NCBI RefSeq assembly: GCF_947623445.1
Contig: NC_135240.1
Coordinates: 8,680,001-8,744,000 of the forward strand
Source of the DNA: Clavelina lepadiformis
Lineage: Eukaryota; Chordata; Ascidiacea; Aplousobranchia; Clavelinidae
Length of the DNA: 64,000 nt
Direction of reading: 5' to 3'
This document shows, in pieces, positions 50,019 through 62,854 of this stretch (positions are counted from its first letter, which is position 1; every line of letters begins with the position of its first letter). Under the pieces are notes generated by a model, which saw only the letters and a program-made list of their open reading frames with translations, did not search any database and was not told the DNA's origin. The position numbers and the translations under genes are program-made.

Positions 50019-53000
50019 TTATAATACTGTGATATTAGTAATGGTGCTACAGCGACGTTGAAAGCCGGTCCCAGCCAGGTTTTCTTCCGGTTGGTTATAA
50101 AGTATAGGGAAGCCACGTCGGACGTTTTGAGATTTTAACTTCGGCATGGCATCTTCAAGTTGTAATTGAAAGAATTTATCGTCAAAACTCTTGTCGTTCG
50201 TCCACTGGATTGTGTAGTTTATCTAACATTTTGAGAAATTTTTATACGAAAAAATAAATACTAAGATACATACATGTCCATTCCAAACTGCTTTTGTTTG
50301 AATATATCATATAATATTATAATAACCATTAAGCGCAATGAGTTAATGTTCATACAGTAAGGCTGCTCTGCGATATGCACCCTTTGCTCTTATACGGTAC
50401 ACCTACTTTTAGCGCAGTTCGTATTAACAGACATGCATCGTTTGTTTTGGCGTGTTGTTTCAGATATTCTTTTATGCCAGGGATCAAAATAAAAATGATT
50501 TTTGTTTTTGAAGCGATCATTGTTTGAAATGCCTGAAATGTAAAAAATACAATTCGGATATAGCGGATATAGGCCCAGGAAGAATGCTCAACAATATTCA
50601 ACGAACAGTAAGATAAGAACCTGCTGTAAATTGCGCATGCTCCAATCATCTTTGAGGTAATTTGAGGTTAGAACTATCACCACTCTGTGACATATGTCAA
50701 TCGATTCCAAAAGGTTGTGGGCTCGCACTGAGATGACATAATCAAATTTATTATAGAAAATACTGATAAAAAAAACCGTAAGCATTAAATTCGCAATAAC
50801 GTGTTTCAAATAAACTTATATCCATCCCCAAAGCTTAAACGAAAACAAAGTAATTGCAATTAAAAGGTCAATAAAACGGTATAGTTCTTCGTAAAGAAGT
50901 ATTTTCGTTATAGCGTTATCACGGAAAAGAAAACAAGAAGTAGTAACACAGGAGCAGCATGTCAAAGGTGTAAATACAACCGAGTGGTATGCTTTAGTTA
51001 GTACAATAACGATATATCGATTGTTTGGAACCGTGTGATAAAATCTGAAGTGTATTACTGATTTAAAAAAGGAAATTTTGTTAGGAAGAATTGCACCTTT
51101 CTGCGGGTTTGTTTGTCAATATTAAATTCAATTGTTCAGCTAATAGCCTATATATGTTAATTATATGCATATTGGACGTTTAGTGGTAATTACTTTATTT
51201 GCACTGTATTTATCATTAGAGGAAAAACATGTATGTTTATTTATGTTTATTTGAAATATGTAAGCTTTCATCTAAATGACATATGACATTATCAATACTT
51301 AATCGCGTTTCTTCACACCAACCGGTGAATATATATATTGCGAAAAAGATCATACGCGCTTGGATGATTGCATGTGGTTTTCTTTACAACGCTGTTTCCT
51401 GCAGCATTGATAAAGCATGCTTTGCAATATGTACAAATTGTACATGCCGTGAGCATGACTCAAAGCATTTAGGTATGAAAAGTCGACGGCTGTTATATGT
51501 AGACTGTGGATTAGCAATGATATATGTTAACCTATGATAATAGAATGCCTCTCACTCACTTCCATGTATAAAGTCTTTATGCTCGTCGTAGATTTTATAT
51601 CCAAGCCTTTGCAACTTTTCACAGGTGACACGGACTGATTCTGACACGTATTGATGGGCAAATATATCAAGCCCTCTCGTGCAATGATAAGAAATACATG
51701 CTCCATACCTTTTATCGTCTGAAAAATTATTGTAATTTTGAATTTTGCAAAAGTTAGACAAAGCTACGTTCATTTACGCATACCAGCATATAATACGCAT
51801 ACCAGCATATATGCGTGTACACTGCACACACAAACTTAGCAACAGTTACGAGCACTGTATACGTATTTATTTGACAAAATTATCAAAATATATCGAAATG
51901 AGGCTTACGAGGTAATTGTACTTATGATGAACTTAAAGTTAAGTTAACTTAAGTTAAAATAAAACATAAAGCGAGCTTTTTAACATCCTCTCACCGAACT
52001 CGCAAGATCTGAGATGACGTTTGATATAAACACGAAAATGCACCTGCTTGTAGTAAAACAAGAAAACACTTAAAACCAAAACGGCTAATGCAGGCACAAT
52101 AGCTGAGCAGACTCTTTTAGCTATTTCAGCAGTTTGAAAAAGTTTTGGAAGATGATTTTCTTCCACTTCTGCCTGTGCATAGACAGGCGTAGAATTTCGA
52201 TTGATTTTGGCTAAGAAGTTGTATGTACCAAAATCGGATGTCAACAATTTTCTGTTAAGGTTAAGTACAGGGTTTATTATCTGAAAATAACGAGATAATA
52301 AAAGCTTTTTTCAACGCAAATTCTGCAAAAACTTTTTTATATAAAGAAAACATTGTAGTATTTATAAAAATCTTCTGTAATACTAAATATATCTAATAAA
52401 AGTACACTACGATAAACACGTAGGCCTATAGGAATTATTGAAACTTGCTGACATGTATCCAACATGTAGCTCACTGTATTTGAAGATTTAAATTGATAAC
52501 TTCTTCGTTTCGAATTCTCTCAGATGTATCAGGAACATAAAGAAAACATTTCCTCTCATGTTCACTGCAAAGAGTATAATTATAAGTCCAAGTAAATAAA
52601 AACCGAATTTTTGTGAAATTTGTTGCAGTGGGACTTTTTGCAGATATAATCAACATAGGAACTGTCAAAAAATTAATTAGAGGCGAAGAATAGACATCGA
52701 CACCAATGTATTATATATACTCACGAAAAGCAAGATATTCGAAAGTCTGACTTAACCGGTGGAGATTGTGTACAAGTCCCAGTTACGTTCGACGATTCCT
52801 TTAAAGTAAAAAAGAAATAAAATTACTGTGAATAAAACCATTGACTAAAATAATCACCAAGAAGTTATTTATTGTATGGCAAAAATTAAAACCATACTTT
52901 ATAGCAGGTTGAAACACTTCAATCAGTATATATAAAAAGAATCTATTTTAATGACTGCTTTTACCTCGGTAATCACCTTTTTCCAAACCGCTTTAAATGA

Positions 53001-54865
53001 AAAGTAATCAAACTCGCCAATACCGAGTCGCAGTTGGCAAGGTATTGATACAGTCTCTCCAACATTTGCATGAATTTTATTTTCACATTGCAAAGTGGGT
53101 GGTGACGTTGTCGGCGGTTCTGTGTGAATATTCAAACAAGCAGTACTATACCTGATTTCACTTGTGGTCTTTGCGTACTACAAGCTAGCCATGCTAAGGT
53201 GAAGTCAAGCCTGTTATCATATTAAAAACACAGAGGCTTTTACAAAGTATTAGTGTGCAAAAATATATGTCATACTTACCGAGTACACAAACGGCAAACG
53301 CTGCAATGAACCTGGTCATGCCGTTATAGGTAATTGAGCACGTATAAATACCAGCATGTTCATATTCTATTTCACTCAAAAAAAGCTGCAAATTGAATAA
53401 AAATTAGAAATAATCATGTCCTATATAGTAAAATTTGTTGTGTTTTTCAGTAAAGTTTTTCCTTTACCGTATTCTTCTTTTTTAATATTGTATTTGCTGG
53501 CAGCGATGAACAGTTTCTTGACCACTTTGCTTCAACTTCGGTTGTAAATATTTTAGGAACATCGAAATTGCCAACTAAACAGACAGCAAAGAGTAGTAAC
53601 TGACTGCTTTAAAGAAGTATACTGAATGAAATGGTTAACATCTGGTGTAAGTGATAAATAAATATAGTGATGCAACTGCGGTATATGTTATAAAAGGTTC
53701 TTATTATTCTACTTTATATGTGTCACGTTTATTGGTTCAGGGTTGTAGTAAGTGTATAACTGTATAGATAACCATTTTTTGTTTAAAGATAAACATATGT
53801 TCACGTTCACAAAACATTTCATCGGAAGTTCCGATCTGGTTTCCGGGATATGTTTTTATTTCTGGTAAAGACTTCCTCGTGAATACTTCACATGAGACTT
53901 CTTGGAAAAGAGTTGGCACAACAGTTACGTGGAATCCATAGCATTTGTCACTGCTAGGAATCTGAATCAATAAATTGTAGCGCATCGGTAAAAACTTTTA
54001 GGGCTGTTGTCAGCATGAAAACGATGTTTGGATAAAAGAGAGAATACGTTTAGGTTGGTTTTAAATTAACAAACAGAATAACAAAATAAACCTCATTGTT
54101 ATAAATAACAAAAAAAATAAACAGAAAGATTACAAACAAATTACTGACAATGAATTTCATTTGAAACTCGTAAGTTTCGTTTTTCTGTATATCTCCTAAA
54201 TCTAGCATAGGGGTAGGCATATCTTGAAAGTCATCAATTTTAATTGAATCATTCAACAAGAGGATTCCATTCTCACAATAGACTTGACACTGAAAATACA
54301 AGAAAATAAATGGAACTGCAATCTAACTGTAACAGTAACAGTTCAAAAAATAAAAACTTTTATTAACATAATTATCAATGTCAGACAATAAGTACAGTAA
54401 TATAATCATACAAGAACTTCCGTTTCATAATCAATGAAGCCATTGTAAGCAACATCATAAAGTGTGTAATCTGTTAATAAACCAAATATGTCGCATTTAA
54501 GATGATATGGCCATCCTATATGAGCTTTAACTTCAACTTTGCCGTCATCAACAATTGTACAGTTTTGTCCAAAAAAATCTACAAAAGTTTTACCTTGTTA
54601 CCTATTGCGAAAAAGCTGTGCTGTATAGGCTATATATAGTATATATAGCTATATAGACGAATATATACTGTATATACTTGTTTTAACATTCACTAATAAT
54701 AATTCAAAATTACCACTGTGACATTATTATTATTGTACGCTAGTAACTGTATGAAAACCATGACTCGTATTTTATGTAAAATATACCTTTGTTAACAAGC
54801 AATTTGCTTCCAGAAATCATGGTTAAAGAGAATGTGAAAAAAATCATAATGTAAGATACATCCAT
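50019..54865 (-). CDS. TIR-5: IL-1-receptor-like Ig-TM-TIR receptor, 638 aa
   Basis: Exons 5'-3': 54865-54787, 54578-54412, 54289-54149, 53961-53805, 53574-53468, 53385-53280, 53119-52977, 52798-52725, 52564-52475, 52251-51995, 51718-51560, 50727-50621, 50532-50407, 50222-50019; phases fit. Signal peptide starts MDVSYIMIFFTFSLTMISG. Ig landmarks GWPYHLKCDIF, CQVYCENG, KWSRNCSS, GIYTCSITYNG, TVSIPCQLRLG. Membrane span AIVPALAVLVLSVFLFYY. TIR: YGACISYHCTRGLD, GYKIYDEHKDF, RVVIVLTSNYLKDDWS, TIQWTND, FFQLQLEDAMPKL. The fourth exon is four codons longer than in the other copies. Odd: the Ser/Thr-rich tail motif shared by TIR-2, -3 and -4 is absent and the C-terminus (ITNITVL) is unrelated. The intron between the first two TIR exons (about 830 bp) is the longest in the gene. 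More divergent than TIR-2/3/4 from each other. Confidence 0.93.
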
Positions 54866-57150
54866 GCTTTCAGTATCATTCAAAACCTTTGATATATCGC
54901 ATATATTTTATTGCGTGTTAAGACATTAAAAAATTTTTGCAAAAGTACGGCTACTAAAGTTATACAGAGTGCTGTTCGTATATTATGTAGCTTTTAATAT
55001 GTATGAAGTATCTATAGTGTGATCTGTTTTTCGAATTATTCTTAGAATTCTTACAAAAATTAAAAATCACCCTCATATATAGTTTTGCTGCAATTAGAGA
55101 TACTTCCATATATCAACCTTCAATATAGAAAAAGTAAGCTATAGAATGATTGGCTATTCCATATTTTCAATACTCTGTCGACTGTGACTCGAGTGTGATT
55201 GAACATGCATTCAAATATCAATGTTTGATGTTTCATATAAACCTTCATTATCACTGAATAATGCTCACGGCACTCTGCACCCAAACGGCCATATAAGCTG
55301 TTTAACATTGTTGTAATGCTGAGTAAAATAGAGCTGTGAAACAAAATGCTGATTGAAAATAAAAAATTATCTTGAGCAAAAATAAAGCATTGATGGTGTA
55401 CATCTGGACGCTAAACTGTTAATACTTTAGTCAAGTGAGCTTGCTATCTACAACTCCATATAAAACTGGCTATGAAATTTTCGTTTTCCGTTATTCGTAC
55501 GACAACAATTTGCCAGTTCAAGCGCATTTAGACAATTTTTTCACAAAAAAACTTTAATTTGCTGCAAATTACTTTAAAAATTGGTGAAATAGCCGATTAT
55601 ATACAAAGTATCCTTTGTATAGTTCGATTTATTGGTAAATTGGTTTTGACAAAAACATAATAACGACGGCTAAGCACGCTATTAATATAGGCTTTGTAAG
55701 GCTTCGTTATCGTAAAACCAGTAAAGCTATACCTTGTCAAAGGCAATCAAAAGGAAAATTGCATAAACTCACCCACTTAGTCTTTGTTGGGTAGCCTACG
55801 CCAGAACTGTTTTTCGAGCCATTTTTAAAGGGGCCCTAAAATTGACTTCAATTATTTCTTCAATTACACAATATTGGGGAAATTCGAAAATACTAAGTTC
55901 ATGTCACGAACTCAAAAAACGCTAATTGGACATTATGTGGGCATTGACATAAAAGTAATTTAAGGCTTTGTATCATAACGCAAGCATTGTGCAGCAGTCT
56001 GCATTATGCAAATTGCTTATTCCTTTCTTCTGTAAGTTATAATGAGCCGGCCACACGGACGATAGATGTCAGGACGTGAGTCGACTGGGTCGTGCTGTCA
56101 TCCAAAACCAGCAAGCAATGCTGTATTCTTTCAGGAGCGTGCATGGTAATAGAGCAGCCGGAAATAAGATGATGTGTGATATTCTCTTCCGCGCCAAACG
56201 TACAGACCGTAGTGCTTGCTGGTACCGTACGTATTTGAACTGAGCTGCTGAGCGAAAACGCCAGCCACGGGTTCGTAGGCGATTAAGCCGTACACCAGAC
56301 CACCCTGCTGGGAACCGAAGATCCGGTGATTAAGCAGGTTGGATGCTCGCGACGATAAGAAAAAATTGTCCGTTGATGTGGGACACAGAAAATCAGTCAC
56401 AGTGCGACGCCGTTTATGACAGGATTGATTTGGTGGAAGTGACGTGTATGGAAATTTGGCGGGTGTATGGATAGGACTAGTGGCAATTATTACAGAAAAT
56501 ATATCGTGAACTTTTTAATTGATCAAAAGAAAAATTTGAGTTAAAGAAAATTTTTTAAGAAATGTAAAATTCGTTCTTTTTAAGGATAATAAGACAATAA
56601 CAAAAAAAAGTTGACCAAAATGTTTCGAACAAAACATTTTATTTAAAACCAACATTATACAAAACAAACTGTGCAAGTTACTGTAAAGATGAGAAATTTT
56701 TCTTCAATTTTAATTCATGCGAATGTAACTTTGTAATAACCAATTTAGTGTCAAAAAACGTAATGTAAATTTTCTCTAAACTGCGTTAAGTAATAAATGC
56801 GTTAAAAAGCAAACAAAAATATCTACAAATATTGATTTATAAACCATTATGTTTGGCATACGGCAAAAATTATACAAATTTGTTTTACTGTAATAAACAT
56901 TGTTGACAATATCAACCGCGCTCTATTAATAATTAGTTAATACTTTCATGTTTAGACCATTATTATTCACCCATGTTATTCACCATAAAAATTTATAAGG
57001 TTAACAAAATTGGCACACAAGCAACAAAAAATATCCAAACAAAAACATGCAACGTTCAACTGTATGTACTGCCACGTGCAAAGTGCCAAATCAATCAAAC
57101 TAGAAATGCTCGCACAGAACAGACGATAAATAAAATGGGCAGGACAGAGA
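54866..57150. other. intergenic, TIR-5 to TIR-6 pseudogene
   Basis: No supported gene. Sequence is AT-rich except for a distinctly GC-richer island at about 56045-56420, which holds an 89-codon minus-strand frame (56400-56131, with QQGGLVYGLIAYEPVAG) that I cannot assign. TA-repeat runs occur just inside TIR-5 at 54630-54680. Confidence 0.45.
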
Positions 57151-59798
57151 TTACAGTATTTCACTGGCAACTTTAGCATCTCCAACACCTTGCACCATCT
57201 CTTCCTGAAGCTCTATACTTCCCCGAATTAGTTTTGAGTCGCCGTGGTACATTCTTGTCGCTGTAAGGACGTAGGTTCCAAAATCGAATGTTGATACGTT
57301 TCTAGAAATGACATGTTGCATAGAGTTGTGATATGAAAAAACATACGCTTGGTGCTTATTTAATACCGGCATTTTCATACTTTATTTCAAGCACAATTGA
57401 AAGTGTTTTCTTTCGATTGCTTTCGGATTGATGAGGCACGTAAAGAAAGCACGCTTGTTGTAGTACACTGCAACGGATTACTCTTTTAGATGTAATTCTT
57501 GAAGTCGTTTGTTTAATTTTCTTAATTTTGAAAGGTTGTATATACGTTTAATCACAATTATCTTTTACTTGCATCATTGAAAAAAGAAGATAATTTGCAA
57601 CAAAAAGTCAAACGACATAATCTAATACTTACTATGAACAAGTTAATCGATCATTTGTGGATATAGAATCCTTCCATAAACAGGGTGTAACCGACGAGTC
57701 CTTGAAAAATGAATAAATTTTCATTTTTAATGTATTATGAAACCGCTTACACAGTGATGGCGCTATGGAGTTGAATGAACTAAAAAAGATGTTTATTAAA
57801 GCGTGTTTCGCTCTCGCTCTTGTCCAGGAAGCTCTGGAGACATATTCGGCTGCCATGTCCTCTGCATTGAGCTGCATTTGGCAGCGTAGCGTGGCATTTT
57901 CCCCAACCTTCCCACAACATTCTTATCACACTGCAGAGTACTTGGCAAAGTTGTTGATGACTCGTCTGGAATGTTCAAATAACCAACTTTTCAACACAAA
58001 TCCTCGGGATACACGTTTAAACGTACTTTTAGGCAAGCTCTTCTACGTTCTACTTTATGCAATATAGTTTAGCTTTTTTTCAGCAATTCCATTTTTAATA
58101 TACAAATAGTACCTCTTACACAAAGTGGATACGTTACAATGAACCTTGTAATCCCATTATAGGTCACAGAACAAGCATATATACCTGCTTGTTCATATGT
58201 TACTTCGGGAAAGAAAAGCTGTCGAGATATGTAATTGCTCTTTATAGGTTATAGCAGGGGCGGGCAACATACGGCCCGCAGGCCGGATCCGGCCCGCGAC
58301 GGGATTTTGAGCGGCCCGCAGACAGTTTCCGGTCTTACATGATAATGTGGCCTGCGGCCACATTCTGCCTTAATCCCTGTATTGCGTCACTGAATAAGTC
58401 CAAGTTTGCCAACCTGAGAAAGATGGCCATGAATCTACTTGTTCTGTTCGGGTCTACATACATTTGTGAGCAAACATTTTCGACCATGAACATAATAAGA
58501 CAAAGCTGTGTTCCAATCTATTCAGGAATCCGGCCCGTCAAGTACTTCATTTTCTCATATCAGGCCCGCCGACCGAAGAAGTTGCCCGCCCCTGGGTTAT
58601 AGCATTCTAAGTTACTTAAACTGTTTGCTGCTTCAATTTTTGTGTATTCTTGTCAATTTACCTTGCCATTACTTTTGATTGTTGTATTTGCGGGCAACGT
58701 CGAACAATTCCGAAACCAATTCGTGGTAAGATTGCTTGTAAATATTTTAGGGTAAACAAAGTTCCGACTAAAAAAATATTTAGATAAAAACTGGAATAGA
58801 TATCAACTTACGGTATAATTAACGGAGAGTATTTAAAACTAGCAGCAGTCGTTTTATTTACGTTGGCAATCTATGCAGATGGATTCTCCGTATCGGGTGC
58901 TTAATCCTGGTTTCAAACCTTTTACAAAATCTTCACACGAGACATCTTCGAAAGGTGTCGGTATGACCGATACCTGCAGCCCATAACATTTCGCACTTCC
59001 TGAAATCTTTAAAATGCATATAGTTTGCAACAAAAATAAGCCCTGCAAAACAACCAGTTGAAACTATAGGACGACCAACAAAATCAAGAAACAAATTTTG
59101 TTTCACATTACAAAACATGACATAAGTAATATATGGTTTGAAAAAGGACTTACGATAAATTTCATCCAAAAATTGTAACTTTTGTTTTCTTTGATAATGC
59201 CTAATCTAATGAGTTTTGATCGACCAAAAGGTTGTCTAAGCTGATAGTATCATTCATCAATAAAGTGCCATTTTCGCTGTGAATTAAACACTGAAAAATC
59301 AAAAAATTTTTATGAGGTTATCAGAATCTTTGAAATAAACAAACAAAAAAGTAAAAGCAAAAGCAATAAAGTAAAATTAGAATATCTATAGAAAGAGACT
59401 GATTTTTATAAAATATTTGAAGCAAGCAAAATAAGTTTTGAAACATTCTTACAATTATATCTGTATCATAACCCATGTAGGCTACGCTGTACATATCATA
59501 AAGTGTATAGTCAGTTTGAAAAGCAAATATGTCGCATTTGAGATGAAAAGGTCATCCTATGTAAGCCTTGTCCATAAATTTTCCTTCATTGACAGCTGTA
59601 CAGCTTTGTCCAAAAGGATCTGCATATAGTTAAACTTTAATTGAAAAATACATGACATCATTATAAATATGATTCCCAATGGTTCTTGTAATTTCTTTTC
59701 ACTAAAATCCTACCTTTGTCAATAAACAAAGTTTTCTTGGACAAAATCAATGGGCAAACAATACAAATTAAAATAATAAACGAAAAAAATCCTTTCAT
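57151..59798 (-). pseudogene. TIR-6: truncated, multiply broken Ig-type IL-1R-like gene
   Basis: Recognisable exons: 59798-59714 (MKGFFSFIILICIVCPLILS), 59619-59453, 59290-59154, 59006-58862, 58767-58662, 58218-58113, about 57965-57830, 57700-57633, 57467-57381, 57301-57151. Lesions: the conserved Trp of the GWP motif is a TGA stop (59554-59552); the third exon is 137 nt in place of 141 (frameshift); the fifth is 106 in place of 107 (frameshift); the Ig3 exon shifts frame between NVVG and KVGENATLRC; and the exon that should carry the membrane span stops at ASEIL before it. No membrane or TIR exon follows. A hAT element sits in the fifth intron. I do not restore a reading frame. Confidence 0.88.
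58255..58594 (+). mobile_element. hAT element with transposase C-terminal fragment
   Basis: A 340-bp element with perfect 14-bp terminal inverted repeats (CAGGGGCGGGCAAC and GTTGCCCGCCCCTG) and an exact 8-bp target duplication GGTTATAG (58247-58254 and 58595-58602). The plus-strand frame has NLRKMAMNLLVLFGSTYICE followed by QTFSTMN, the conserved dimerisation segment of hAT transposases. Only this fragment remains. Base composition (GGCCCG words) is far more GC-rich than the surroundings. Confidence 0.95.
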
Positions 59799-62700
59799 GC
59801 TTTTAATATAACCTAGTATATGCTGCTATTTGTAAAGTAAAATGGAGCTAATTTCCTGTACTGTTCTTAACTTGAGATACTGTCTATTATTAACTACTTG
59901 ATTTACAAACAATTTCAAGACGTAAGAATTAATGTCCCAAAATCAACTCAATCAAATCTCATATATACATTATACATCAGTTGCCAATTGTGTAAACTCT
60001 CAGGTCAATGCTTACAACAGACAATACCTGTTGTTGCCGCTATGTTTGCGTTTAAAACTTACACTTCATTTAATCTAAATATCAATATTTGCACTGTACT
60101 AATGTGGCAAAAATGTTTTATGCTGCCTTTTCAAATAGATAACTCATTTCAGAAAAGTTCACCTCGTAAGAAATGCAAAAAGTTTTATTCCAATAAATTC
60201 CGGATGTTTGAAGTGGCAACTTGTCTTTAAACTTTTGTCACGGCGCTTTACATACAATATATACCTACAAGGTTTGTAGGCCATGCTATGAGAATCGAAA
60301 ATATAGTTGTACGCTTTTAATAAAATATTAAAAAGTTCCGAAAACCCCTTTATACATAATTAAAGTATCTGCTCCCAAAAGAATGTTAATTTTTATCAAA
60401 TCACTTTAAGTGAGCTATAATTTATTGGTGAGTCAATAAATATAGTATTCAAATTTGCCTTCGCAAATTTAAGTTTTATATTATGGCTAAATTGGTCATT
60501 ACAGGCGCTCTTAAACCCAATGTTGCAGGGAAAAGTCTGACCACTGATGTCATGAGAGCGCTCTTGAAGCTTTTTTGGCGCCACTAAACCATATCCCGAA
60601 AAACAAAACTCCAGGTATATAATGCCTTAGTTCACTTTGTGCTTCTATCTTCTGTGTGCAGCATGGAGCAGAAATCTGCCCCTTCAACAAAACCCTCGGC
60701 AACAGCATTTTGTGGATTAAACACCAGAGCACACCGTACTCTGGAAAGTAGAAAAAGGACATGAGTCTGTCATCAACTTCAACCAACAACAAACGCAACA
60801 GATTCCAAAATCCTGCCTAGCCGTCCGAAAGCGCGTACGATGTACGTACGCGTACGTACGTACATGTACGTACGCGTACGTACATCCAACATGTGTCATT
60901 CTCGAATTTAACCCCAAAGAAAAAGGCTGGACACGCTCGCGGAGTTCCCACAGCTCTCGCTGGCTGGACATATAGTGATGGTTAAGGATCTAGGCGTCCT
61001 AATTAAAATCACCGTACATGAAGCTAAACATTGAGGAATATGATTCATTTGAAGACAATTGTCTCCCAGATTGCATTCAAGTACGCAATCCTTACGTTTC
61101 ACGAGCAAAGGACGTAATTGCGATGATAAATATATAATAAGTTTATGAAATTTCAGTTTTAGTTCACAAAAACGCGCCATAGAAATGAGTTTAAAATAAT
61201 ATAAAAATAGGCATTAAACGCCATTAAAGCTTATTTTGATGGCATCAAAAGAATATAATAACTTAATAGGCCTACATCAAAATTGCTTTAATAAGAAGTA
61301 TTAAACCGTAGAAATATGAAAAAATAGAAAACAGATAAACTTAGTTCTGACATTAAAAAATTTATTCTATGGACATCATTAATATATAACTTAGTTATAA
61401 TAAAATATTCGGTTGCTCTAGTCAAACATGATTTTAATTTAAATGCTTATATAATACATTGTTTCATTCTACTTGCTGTCGAGTGCAAATTATTTGGCTA
61501 AGTGTCGTATGATTCAACAAGTAATAATGTTATATCAACTTGTAATTGTTGCACCATATTGCAATTTATTTGTGTTATTAAATTGCTTTTATAAGACCTG
61601 TTAAGATGTAAGCAGAAAACGTGTTTAAAATGTAGTGTAAGTATGGCTAAACAAGGTATCTCGTGTAGATTAAAAAAACAATTATTTGTGTACGTCTGAA
61701 GTTTCAAAAAAAATTTTACAAGAAAGCAAAATCCTTCATGCGTTCGAGACCAAATCGATCGTAATAGTGGCTAACGACAAAACTATTTTCTTTAAATTGT
61801 GTCATTACCAGATCCTCTCACGCAGTTTGTGTTACGCGACACGCGTGAGTTCCCGGTATGATAAATCCTAATTCCTCGCAATGGGCAAATTCACCGACCA
61901 TTGTGACTATTAACAAAATACCTTTCGAGTCTGCGTGATGAAAAAATCAAAAATAAATTTTCGGAACATGATGTAACCATATTTAGTTTGTTTTATTCAC
62001 TACCTTAGGTATTTTACATGTACGTGTTTTATCTTAATTACTTTGTGCGTTCATCACTGCGTTAATTATTATGCACTTTCGTGTTTAATCTTTTATCGCT
62101 TTACCATGCGTATTTTATGGAAGCTTGTCCGCACCTCGCCTGTATATAAGACTGATGTCGTCTGCGCCAGGCGGTTCAGTTTGTAATTTCGTTGTGTTCG
62201 CGTACTGCGATGATAAGAATAAAAGCATAATGGATCTTTCCTAAAAGTGTAGTTGGTGGCGTGGTTCGCCGCTTTTGTAACACAGAACCTGGCTGAAATT
62301 AGGGGAAAGTTATTCTCGTTACAATAACAAACAAATAACTTTTCCAATTATCAGCAATCATGCGTACATTTTTGATAATAAAAAACTTAAAACGTTTCTA
62401 TTTTTAAAACGTCTAGTTCGACTTATTGAATTAATCTCATAAGCCGCGCAATAGTAATGTGTGATAAGAATATCAGGCCGCAAACTAAATTGAAAAGATA
62501 TTTATTTTTACATACAGAAGATAATTAATTTATTGTGCTTTAAGCAACGTGAGTGCAGTGACGACACAGCAGGAAAAAACATTTTCGAAAAATTGAAACA
62601 ACCAGATTCGTTGTGAATAAAGAGAACACATTATATTACATGTTTTTAAATTCTTTAAAGATTGATTAACATTATGACAGCTGATAATAATCGTTATGCA

Positions 62701-62854
62701 ATAAAACCAAAATAGAAAAACAGAAAAATAGAGTACAAGTGCAAGCCTGTAAAGGCCATATGTTTTGTTTAAAATATATGGACATATATGCTGTGTGCTT
62801 GATGCAGTGAATTTCCTCAGTATGGTCTTAGATAATATTCATCACACATACTGA
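59799..62854. other. intergenic, TIR-6 pseudogene to TIR-7
   Basis: About 3 kb without a supported gene and, importantly, without any TIR-like exon downstream of TIR-7. A CGTA microsatellite lies at 60833-60885. Near 62100-62300 a TATAAGA (62141-62147) is followed by AATAAAAG (about 62219) and a GC-richer stretch, vaguely like a retroviral-type LTR, but no paired repeat is in the window. Confidence 0.5.
60833..60885. repeat. (CGTA)n / (TACG)n microsatellite
   Basis: Alternating CGTACGTA with single CGCG and ATGT interruptions. The tract is self-complementary, so it could form a cruciform. Unusual because CpG is otherwise uncommon here. Confidence 0.9.

Noticed and set aside
62090..62300. LTR-like arrangement (TATAAGA, AATAAAAG, GC-richer tail)
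   Set aside because: No second copy, no clear TG...CA ends and no reverse-transcriptase frame in the window; signals this short are common in AT-rich DNA.
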